From Deltaproteobacteria bacterium (GTDB lineage Bacteria; Desulfobacterota; Desulfarculia; Adiutricales; Adiutricaceae), in assembly GCA_031278795.1 (NCBI GenBank), contig JAITJT010000077.1:1-5069 (forward strand): DNA of 5,069 nt, in the 5' to 3' direction. A model generated the notes under the pieces. That model did not search any database, was not told where the DNA came from, and saw nothing but the letters and a program-made list of their open reading frames with translations. Position numbers and translations under genes: made by a program. Below, piece by piece: positions 1-4,972 of this stretch (positions are counted from its first letter, which is position 1; every line of letters begins with the position of its first letter).

Positions 1-81
1 TACGGTTTGGGAGTAGATCAAGTAAACGCCAATTATGGCCGCCAGGCCGACCAAGGCGGCAACTACGTGTTTCGCTTTCAT
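1..81 (-). CDS. N-terminal fragment of a membrane-anchored protein (truncated by window edge)
   Basis: Only the first 27 codons are visible; the rest lies beyond the left edge. The ATG is at 79-81. It is preceded by a Shine-Dalgarno-like AGAGGA with GAGG at 86-89, four bases from the start, which is close but usable. The peptide begins MKAKHVVAAL and continues as an uninterrupted hydrophobic stretch at about residues 6-23, ending in YLIYSQTV. Two lysines before the hydrophobic helix give a positive-inside N-terminus. I see no lipobox cysteine and no clear signal peptidase I site within the visible part, so a signal anchor is more likely than a cleaved signal peptide. The bulk of the protein would then face the periplasm or exterior. 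The function cannot be named from this fragment. It is separated from the valS operon by a terminator and about 560 bases of AT-rich DNA, so it probably has its own promoter. Confidence 0.7.
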   Translation of the reverse strand, partial: MKAKHVVAALVGLAAIIGVYLIYSQTV

Positions 82-98
82 GGATCCTCTTGAAAATG

Positions 99-156
99 CG
101 CCCCGCCCTCCCAGGGGAGAGCGTGAAAGGGGGGCGGCTGGAAATCCCCATGGGGG
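99..156. repeat. GC-rich palindromic stretch just upstream of the left-edge gene
   Basis: A sharply GC-rich block sits between the A-rich tract and the start codon at 81. It contains a stem CTCCC (108-112) with GGGAG (115-119), then a run of seven or so G with GGCGGC (129-138), then the perfect 10-base palindrome CCCCATGGGG (146-155). The text around 106-120 resembles the CTCTCCC/GGGAGAG type of extragenic palindrome common in proteobacteria. That resemblance is from memory and unverified. In the left-edge transcript these would be hairpins in the leader close to the ribosome binding site. Confidence 0.4.
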
Positions 157-182
157 TGTATGTTGTTTGAAGGGTTTTGCAG

Positions 183-500
183 ATAGCTAAAATAAAAAAC
201 AATAAAAAGGAAACATATAACCAAATAAAAAAACGGAAACATATAGACAAACAATGCAACAGAAACGAAAAAAGAAAAACAAAAGGCAAAAACAAAAAAT
301 AAAAAAACAGGAATAAAAAAATAGGAATAAAAAAATAGAACCATAAAAACTAGAAACAAAAAAAAATAGAAACAAAAAACAAAATCAGTAAAAATAAAAG
401 CGGGAAATACAATAATAGAGCCTAAAAAGCGGTGAAACAAATTAAACAAATCATGTAAAAAAAACCTTGAAACAAATCAATGATTTACAAGAAAAAAAAC
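183..500. repeat. Low-complexity A-rich (plus) / T-rich (minus) tract
   Basis: About 300 bases are dominated by A on the plus strand. By count, 43 of the 60 bases at 301-360 are A and only 6 are T, so the strand asymmetry is extreme rather than simply AT-rich. The tract is built from short imperfect repeats. A 14-base unit (AGGAATAAAAAAAT) is exactly duplicated in tandem at 309-322 and 323-336. TAGAAACAAAAAA recurs at 351-363 and 367-379. GGAAACATATA recurs at 209-219 and 235-245. A phenylalanine-rich open frame on the minus strand is a by-product of the T-runs and is not called as a gene. In the sense of the gene starting at 81 this would be a U-rich leader. Confidence 0.8.
412..440 (-). promoter_or_regulatory. 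Possible secondary promoter for the left-edge gene
   Basis: On the minus strand TTGTTT (435-440) is followed after exactly 17 bases by TATTAT (412-417), which resembles a sigma-70 promoter directed at the gene starting at 81. The -35 half matches only three consensus positions. The tract is so T-rich that such matches arise easily by chance, so this is a weak candidate. Confidence 0.2.
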
Positions 501-502
501 AA

Positions 503-553
<51 letters not shown>

Positions 554-570
554 TAAATTCTCTAAACGCC

Positions 571-576
571 ATTATA
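571..576 (-). promoter_or_regulatory. Perfect -10 box (TATAAT), candidate main promoter of the left-edge gene
   Basis: The minus strand reads TATAAT at 576 to 571, preceded by a T-run and followed by GGCG. No good -35 element lies at 16-18 bases; the sequence there is CCTGGC-like. It would therefore need an activator or an alternative -35. Its position is suggestive: downstream of the valS operon terminator and directly upstream of the AATC repeat. A transcript from here would start at about 564 and carry roughly 480 bases of leader before the ATG at 81. Confidence 0.35.
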
Positions 577-630
577 AAAATTATGTGAATGACGCCAGGT
601 GAATTATTTCTCTTGCTTGCGTTATGTTTC

Positions 631-662
631 AGATTAGAAAATGCTTCGTAAGTACGAAGCAT
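631..662 (-). terminator. Rho-independent-type terminator of the valS-nadC operon
   Basis: A perfect 10-base inverted repeat, ATGCTTCGTA at 641-650 and TACGAAGCAT at 653-662, forms a hairpin. On the minus strand it is followed by TTTCTAATCT, which with the last stem base gives a short T-run. It lies 34 bases past the stop codon of the last operon gene (698-696). The U-tract is short and interrupted, so termination may be incomplete. There is no T-run on the plus-strand side. Confidence 0.65.
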
Positions 663-669
663 CGCTTTC

Positions 670-685
670 GCTTCTTTAAAGAAGC
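670..685. repeat. Second palindrome next to the operon terminator
   Basis: GCTTCTTTAAAGAAGC is a perfect 16-base palindrome between the last operon gene and the terminator hairpin. Its arms (GCTTC and GAAGC) are the same as those of the terminator hairpin, so the two can pair with each other in place of folding separately. It may protect the mRNA 3' end or modulate termination; this is inference. Confidence 0.5.
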
Positions 686-695
686 CTTAGTCAGC

Positions 696-953
696 TCATG
701 AACCAGGCATCTCCCACAGGGAGGCCGGGTTGGGGTGGTAGGACTGTGGTTCCCCTTGGGAGCTTAAGTAGAGCACCTTGTGTAAGAGGAGCTCCGAGAG
801 GGCGTCTTGGGTCTCCTCTTCGCTCGCGTTGAAACGGGCTCTTATTTCTAGGATGGTGGGCCTCACCCCGCCCTCCACCAGCTCGGTCACCAGGATGTAA
901 AGGGAGGTGGCGTGAACCGAGAGCTTGAGCTTGAATATCTGGGTGTCCATCAT
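696..953 (-). CDS. Small winged-helix-like protein coupled to nadC (hypothetical)
   Basis: This encodes 85 residues. The start ATG (953-951) overlaps the nadC stop codon as ATGA, so translation is probably coupled to nadC; a GGAG lies 11 bases upstream. A second ATG follows directly. The sequence reads as a compact helix-turn-helix. A first helix spans about residues 14-28 (SLYILVTELVEGG). A second spans about 33-42 (TILEIRARFN). A probable recognition helix spans about 44-62 (SEEETQDALSELL), followed by a short strand-turn-strand (YLSSQGEPQSYHP) that fits a wing. There is no ligand domain, signal peptide or membrane segment. I do not recognise a named family. The context, last gene of a valS-nadC operon, allows a role in regulating NAD synthesis or the operon itself, but it could equally be a non-DNA-binding winged-helix adaptor. 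That it is a real gene is well supported by the overlap and protein-like composition; its function is not known. Confidence 0.75.
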   Translation of the reverse strand: MMDTQIFKLKLSVHATSLYILVTELVEGGVRPTILEIRARFNASEEETQDALSELLLHKVLYLSSQGEPQSYHPNPASLWEMPGS

Positions 954-1813
954 GGATTGGTCTTCTCCAAGACGAAGTCAAGGCCCAAGTCCGCGTTGGG
1001 GGCCGAGTGGGTGATGGCGCCAATGGATATGAAGTCCACGCCGCTTGCGGCGGCGTCCCGGACGTTTTCCAGGTTTATGCCGCCCGAGGCCTCGAGGAGG
1101 GTGAGCCTTTGGCCGGGGTGGTAGAAGGCCTCGGTTTGGATGAGGGCCTCCTTGAGGGCCAAGGGGTCCATGTTGTCCAGAAGGACAATGTCGGCTCCGC
1201 CGTCTAAAGCTTCCATTAACTGCGCCGAGGTGTCCACCTCTATCTCTATCTTTTGGCGGAAGTTGGCCTGGGCGAGCTTGAGGGCCTCTCTTATGCCGCC
1301 CGCGGCGGCTATGTGGTTGTCCTTGATGAGGATGCCGTCAAAGAGGGCCAGGCGGTGGTTAACGCCACCGCCGTGGAGGACCGCTTCTTTTTCCAATGCT
1401 CTAAGGCCCGGAGTGGTCTTGCGGGTGTCCAGGATCTTGGCTGGATAGCCCTCCACCTTGTCCACGAAGGCCTTGGTGTAGGTGGCGATTCCTGAGAGGT
1501 GCCCTAGGAAGTTTAGGGCCGTGCGCTCACCCGTAAGTATGGAGGCGGCGGAACCGGAAAGTGAGAGTACCGTCTCACCCATCTCGGCAGTGTCTCCGTC
1601 TTTTTTGAGGGCGTTTACCTCAACCGTTGGGTCTAAGATGGCGTAGACCTCTTGAAAGACCGAGACGCCGGAGAGAGTCATATGGGCCCGGGCCACCACG
1701 TTGGCCTTGGCTAATTGACCGTCTTTTATAAGGAGGGAGGTGGTAAGATCGCCAGGCCCAATGTCCTCGTGGAGGGCCAGGCGGATGAGGCTATGGAGGG
1801 AGTCCTTGGTCAT
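950..1813 (-). CDS. nadC: Quinolinate phosphoribosyltransferase (nicotinate-nucleotide pyrophosphorylase, carboxylating)
   Basis: This cytoplasmic enzyme of de novo NAD synthesis converts quinolinate and PRPP to nicotinate mononucleotide, CO2 and pyrophosphate. The 287 residues match the usual family length. The N-terminal part carries LALHEDIGPGDLTT (12-25). The barrel carries ERTALNFL (96-103), DTRKTTPGLR (129-138), HGGGVNHR (147-154), KDNH (164-167), EVD (192-194), LLDN (211-214) and EASGGI (241-246). Arg97, Arg131, Lys132, His153, Arg154, Lys164, Glu192 and Asp213 line up with the substrate-binding residues described for characterised NadC enzymes, so it should be active. The start ATG overlaps the valS stop as ATGA, and the nearest GGAG is 13 bases upstream, so translation probably depends on ribosomes finishing valS. 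It also overlaps the next gene by ATGA. No nadA or nadB lies in the window. Confidence 0.97.
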   Translation of the reverse strand: MTKDSLHSLIRLALHEDIGPGDLTTSLLIKDGQLAKANVVARAHMTLSGVSVFQEVYAILDPTVEVNALKKDGDTAEMGETVLSLSGSAASILTGERTALNFLGHLSGIATYTKAFVDKVEGYPAKILDTRKTTPGLRALEKEAVLHGGGVNHRLALFDGILIKDNHIAAAGGIREALKLAQANFRQKIEIEVDTSAQLMEALDGGADIVLLDNMDPLALKEALIQTEAFYHPGQRLTLLEASGGINLENVRDAAASGVDFISIGAITHSAPNADLGLDFVLEKTNP

Positions 1814-4479
1814 GATGTGGGGGCGTCTCCTAAGAGGCCTCTGATGAGGGCCAGGGAGTTTTGGGTGGCGGCTAGCTTGAGATTGAGCTCAGTTAAGAGC
1901 TCCCTGGTCTCCTCCACCACCTCGGGCGGGGCTTTCTTGAGGTAGCCCGGGTTCTGGAGCTTGTTCTGGGCTTGGCTAATGTCCTTTTCCAGCTTGGAGA
2001 GCTCTTTCCCCAGCTTCGTCTCCTCGCTTTTAAGGTCAATCTGGCCGCCTAAGGGCGTCCAGACCTTGCCCCAGGCAAATATAGCCTCGGCCGCGTCCCG
2101 GGGCTTTAAGGCCTGATCCTTTACGGCCTCAATGGAGCTTGCCCCCATGAGCTTCAAAAGAAGGGGAGAGTGGGCCTCCACTAGGCTAATTAGCTCCGGA
2201 AGTGAGCTCCACACCTGGGGTTTGAGCTTGGCCCCGGGGGGAACCCTAAAGTCGGCCCGGGCCTGGCGCACGGCGCGGGTTAGGTCCATGAGATAACCAA
2301 TCTGGCGCTCGGCGTCTGGGTCGTCATGATTTGGATTATGGCTGGGGAACTGTGAGAGCGCCAGGAGCTCGGATTGTCCCGGTATCTTTCCCCAGAGCTC
2401 CTCGGTCACAAAGGGCATGAAGGGGTGAAGTAGCGAGAGGGACTGAGAGAAGACCTCTTTTAATATGAGCTTGGTCTTAGCTGCCTCCTCCAGGTTCTCA
2501 CCGTAGAGGACGGGTTTTATGAGCTCCAAGTACCAGTCGCAGAACTCGTCCCAGAGGAAGTGGTAGACCGTGTCCGCGGCCCGGTCGAAGTGGTAGTGGA
2601 GGAGCTCGTCCACCACAGTCTGGGTGCAAAGGTTAATCCGGCTCCTTATCCAGCGGTCCGGAAGGCTAAGATGAGTAGTGTCTCCACCTGGAGGGCTCGC
2701 GCCCTCCAGGTGGCTTAAGGTGAAGCGGGCGGCGTTCCAGATCTTGTTCACGAAACGGGAGAATCCCGCCACCCTGTCCTTGGATACTTTTAGATCCCTC
2801 GTGGTTCCGGCCTGGGAGGCCAGGGAGAAGCGGAAGGCATCCGTTCCAAACTCATCTATGACGCTAATGGGGTCTATGACGTTACCCTTGGACTTACTCA
2901 TCTTTTGGCCGTGGGCGTCCCGGACCAGGGGATGGAGCACCACCTCGTGGAAAGGCACGTCCCCCATCATCTTGAGGCCCATCATCATCATCCTGGCCAC
3001 CCAGAAGAAGATTATGTCAAAACCCGTGACCAGGACCGTGGTGGGGTAGTAGCGTTTGAGCTCCTTGGTCTCCTCGGGCCAGCCCAAGGTGGAGAAGGGC
3101 CACAGAGATGAGCTGAACCAGGTGTCCAAGACGTCCGGGTCTCTTTCCAGCTTGTTTTCACCGCAGTGGGGGCAGGTGACGGGGTCCTCTCTGGTTACCA
3201 CCACCTGGTGGCAGTTCTGGCAGTACCAGGCGGGTATCTGGTGGCCCCACCAGAGCTGGCGGCTAATGCACCAGTCCCGGATATTGTCCATCCAGTCAAA
3301 GAAGGTTCTCTCCCAGCTATTGGGTATGAGCTTGACCCTTCCGTCCACAACGGACTCCTTGGCGGCCTGGGCCAAGCCTCCCGTCTTCACGAACCACTGC
3401 AGCGAGAGTAGCGGCTCAATAACCGTGCGGCAGCGGTAGCATACGCCCACGCTGTGCCTGAGGGGCTCGGTCTTGATTAAGAGCCCCTGGCTCTCCAGAT
3501 CCTCCGCCACCTTCTTTCTGGCAACATCTCTATCCAGGCCCTGGTAACCCAGGGCCTCCTCGGTTAGGCGGCCGTCCTTGTCGATGGCCCTCACCATGGG
3601 TAGCTGGTGGCGCTTTCCAATGTGGAAGTCGTTTTGGTCGTGGGCCGGGGTAACCTTGAGGGCGCCGGTTCCAAACTCCAGATCCACGTAGCTGTCGCGT
3701 ACTATGGGAATCACCCTATCAGTAAGGGGGAGTTTTACGAACATCTCACCCTTTTCCGGGTAGCGCGGATCGCTTGGGTTGACCGCCACCGCCGTGTCCC
3801 CAAAGAGGGTCTCGGGCCTGGTGGTGGCCACCGTGAAGTCCGGGGCCCCGTTTACGCCAACATATTTTATATAATAGAGCAGATCGTCGCGCTCCTCGTG
3901 CTCCACCTCAATATCCGAGATGGCCGTATGGCAGTGGGGGCACCAGTTGATGACGTAGTCGTCCCGGTAGATGAGCCCCTCCTCGTAGAGCCGCACGAAG
4001 GCCTCCCTCACCGCCTTGGTGAGGCCTGGATCCATGGTGAAGCGCTCCCTGGACCAGTCGCAGGAGGCGCCCATGCGCTTCAGCTGGCCTATGATCTTCC
4101 CGCCGAATTCCTCTTTCCACTTCCAGACCCTTTCCAGGAACTTCTCCCTCCCCAGCGCCAGGCGGCTCTGTCCCTCGCTTTCCAAAAAGCGCTCCACCAC
4201 GGCCTGGGTGGCGATTCCAGCGTGGTCAGTACCAGGCACCCACAGGGTGTTGTCCTTCTTCATCCTGTGGAACCTTATGAGGATGTCCTGGAGGGTGTTG
4301 TCCAGGGCGTGGCCCATGTGGAGGCTGCCGGTTACGTTGGGGGGAGGTATTACTATGACAAAGGGATCCCCGGGGGCGTCCGGGTCGGCCCTAAAGGCCC
4401 CTCTGGACTCCCAGAGGGCGTAGATCCGGCCCTCGGAGTCCTTGGGCTCGAAACTTTTACTGATTTCTTGGGAAGACAT
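1810..4479 (-). CDS. valS: Valyl-tRNA synthetase
   Basis: This cytoplasmic class Ia synthetase charges tRNA-Val with valine using ATP and edits misactivated threonine. It has 889 residues, full length. The HIGH motif appears as HMGH (54-57) in the PPPNVTGSLHMGH context, and KMSKS is intact at 526-530. The CP1 editing domain is visible from TTRPETLFGDTA (219-230) to HDQNDF (280-285). Two CxxC pairs, C180/C183 with C347/C350 and C420/C423 with C436/C439, fit zinc knuckles. DWCISRQLWWGHQIPAWYC (402-420) and RDLKVSKDRV (561-570) are typical. The anticodon-binding domain covers about 605-760, and a charged C-terminal coiled coil covers about 815-880. The start at 4479 gives a normal N-terminus (FEPKDSEGRIYALWESRG). 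Its ribosome site is weak, a GGAA eight bases upstream. The gene heads an operon with nadC and has its own promoter at 4556-4584. A perfect 13-bp inverted repeat lies in the linker coding for residues about 590-600. Confidence 0.98.
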   Translation of the reverse strand: MSSQEISKSFEPKDSEGRIYALWESRGAFRADPDAPGDPFVIVIPPPNVTGSLHMGHALDNTLQDILIRFHRMKKDNTLWVPGTDHAGIATQAVVERFLESEGQSRLALGREKFLERVWKWKEEFGGKIIGQLKRMGASCDWSRERFTMDPGLTKAVREAFVRLYEEGLIYRDDYVINWCPHCHTAISDIEVEHEERDDLLYYIKYVGVNGAPDFTVATTRPETLFGDTAVAVNPSDPRYPEKGEMFVKLPLTDRVIPIVRDSYVDLEFGTGALKVTPAHDQNDFHIGKRHQLPMVRAIDKDGRLTEEALGYQGLDRDVARKKVAEDLESQGLLIKTEPLRHSVGVCYRCRTVIEPLLSLQWFVKTGGLAQAAKESVVDGRVKLIPNSWERTFFDWMDNIRDWCISRQLWWGHQIPAWYCQNCHQVVVTREDPVTCPHCGENKLERDPDVLDTWFSSSLWPFSTLGWPEETKELKRYYPTTVLVTGFDIIFFWVARMMMMGLKMMGDVPFHEVVLHPLVRDAHGQKMSKSKGNVIDPISVIDEFGTDAFRFSLASQAGTTRDLKVSKDRVAGFSRFVNKIWNAARFTLSHLEGASPPGGDTTHLSLPDRWIRSRINLCTQTVVDELLHYHFDRAADTVYHFLWDEFCDWYLELIKPVLYGENLEEAAKTKLILKEVFSQSLSLLHPFMPFVTEELWGKIPGQSELLALSQFPSHNPNHDDPDAERQIGYLMDLTRAVRQARADFRVPPGAKLKPQVWSSLPELISLVEAHSPLLLKLMGASSIEAVKDQALKPRDAAEAIFAWGKVWTPLGGQIDLKSEETKLGKELSKLEKDISQAQNKLQNPGYLKKAPPEVVEETRELLTELNLKLAATQNSLALIRGLLGDAPTS
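2684..2713. repeat. Perfect 13-bp inverted repeat inside valS
   Basis: CCACCTGGAGGGC (2684-2696) is followed after four bases by its exact reverse complement (2701-2713). On the valS mRNA strand the loop reads GCGA, a GNRA-type tetraloop closed by C-G, so the RNA hairpin should be very stable. It encodes about HLEGASPPGG (residues 590-599), a linker before the anticodon-binding domain that varies in length and sequence among ValRS proteins. There is no U-tract after it, so it is not a terminator. Confidence 0.85.
3536..3557. repeat. 9-bp inverted repeat inside valS
   Basis: AGGCCCTGG (3536-3544) and CCAGGGCCT (3549-3557) are exact reverse complements separated by TAAC. They encode about EALGYQGLD (residues 308-316) in the editing-domain region. 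Because the coding sequence here uses similar Gly, Leu and Ala codons on both sides, this may be coincidental. Confidence 0.6.
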
Positions 4480-4549
4480 GTTTAAATTCCAAACGCTTCA
4501 TCGGCCCGGGGCTAGAAGGAGGAGACTAGCGCCTCCGGGGCCAAAAATA
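4480..4549 (-). promoter_or_regulatory. valS mRNA leader with GC-rich hairpin
   Basis: The predicted leader is about 70 bases between the inferred transcription start (about 4549) and the valS ATG. An outer stem pairs GGCCC with GGGCC (4542-4538 with 4507-4503). An inner stem pairs GCTAG with CTAGC (4530-4526 with 4515-4511). The apical loop reads TCTCCTCCTT on the transcript strand and contains CCTCCT, the anti-Shine-Dalgarno sequence of 16S rRNA. A GGAGG (4536-4532) within the same element can pair with it, giving an alternative fold. No T-run follows, so it is not an attenuator of the terminator type. I see no T-box specifier or antiterminator motif. Confidence 0.45.
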
Positions 4550-4555
4550 AGGCCC

Positions 4556-4584
4556 ATTATATGGTTTTAGGGGTACAAAGGCAA
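4556..4584 (-). promoter_or_regulatory. Sigma-70-type promoter of the valS-nadC operon
   Basis: On the minus strand TTGCCT (4584-4579) is followed by a 17-base spacer and a perfect TATAAT (4561-4556). The -35 matches the TTGACA consensus at four of six positions, and the -10 and spacing are ideal. It is correctly oriented and placed about 77 bases upstream of the valS start codon. The spacer contains CCCTAAAACC, which recurs 66 bases further upstream. Confidence 0.7.
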
Positions 4585-4945
4585 ATTATCTAAAAAGCGA
4601 AAGCGGCGCCAGTGAGCTGGAAAGTCGGGGTTTTAGGGCAACTCTCGTGAAAGTGGAGGGAGGATGGGGCACTTCCGAAAAGGGCGGCTTTCGTCACCAA
4701 AAGGGCTTAATCACTAAAGATCCATGAGATGCTAAGAGCCTAAAGTTAGAGCTTTTTTTAATCCAGGGAAGACCCTGGCTTATATAGTGGGTATTTCATT
4801 TTAGTGTGGAATATGTGGGGTAAGGCTCCAGTATCTGGAAAGAGGGGCTTTTTAAAAAGGGCGCCTCAAGGCTAGTTAGATAAAATACTTTAGGTGAATG
4901 ATGTTTTTGGATGAGCCGCTCCAAACATCAGTGGAAATAGGCTAG
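4585..4945. other. Intergenic region without a recognisable gene
   Basis: About 360 bases lie between the upstream terminator and the valS promoter. All frames are broken by stops, and I find no tRNA, T-box or named riboswitch. It holds small structures. CCAGGG with CCCTGG form a hairpin with an AAGA loop (4763-4778). TGATGTTT with AAACATCA form an imperfect stem (4899-4906 and 4923-4930). CTTTTTAAAAAG is a palindrome (4848-4859). AAAAGGGC occurs three times (4678, 4699 and 4855). A run of seven T at 4753-4759 on the plus strand follows only a weak stem, so a plus-strand small RNA is possible but unsupported. Confidence 0.6.
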
Positions 4946-4972
4946 AAAAAAGAAAAAAGCTTCCGGAGCTTT
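4946..4972 (-). terminator. Rho-independent-type terminator for a gene beyond the right edge
   Basis: On the minus strand AAAGCT (4972-4967) and AGCTTT (4961-4956) flank a five-base loop, and the stem runs into TTT C TTTTTT (4955-4946). The stem is short, extendable by G-U pairs, but the U-tract is strong. It implies a minus-strand transcript entering from the right. A short open frame from the edge stops with TAA at 5023-5021, about 50 bases before the hairpin. It could be that gene's last 15 codons, but it is too short to call. Confidence 0.55.

Noticed and set aside
78..449. Minus-strand open frame of 123 codons rich in Phe, Leu and Tyr, ending with an ATGA overlap at the next gene.
   Set aside because: It is produced by T-runs in the A-rich/T-rich tract. 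It has no Shine-Dalgarno site, almost pure TTT codons and no protein-like domain. The ATGA overlap follows simply from the next gene starting ATGA.
691..1023. Minus-strand open frame of 110 codons overlapping nadC and the small winged-helix gene.
   Set aside because: It is Pro/Arg-rich, out of frame with two better-supported genes, and has the character of a shadow frame.
1038..1056. 7-bp inverted repeat ACGCCGC/GCGGCGT inside nadC.
   Set aside because: It encodes an Ala-rich stretch (AAASGV) where GCC/GGC codons produce such symmetry by chance.
3607..4485. Plus-strand open frame of 292 codons opposite the 5' part of valS.
   Set aside because: It is antisense to a clear conserved gene. Its product resembles no family and its openness follows from the codon bias of valS.
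4457..4501. A 14-codon upstream open frame (ATG at 4501-4499) overlapping the valS start, considered as a leader peptide.
   Set aside because: It has no ribosome binding site and only one valine codon, so it does not resemble an attenuator peptide.
4612..4690. GGAAAGTCGGGG followed by TTTTAGGGCA, recalling the start of RNase P RNA.
   Set aside because: The other universal RNase P elements, such as ACAGAAA and the matching 3' half, are missing; the likeness is limited to about 20 bases.
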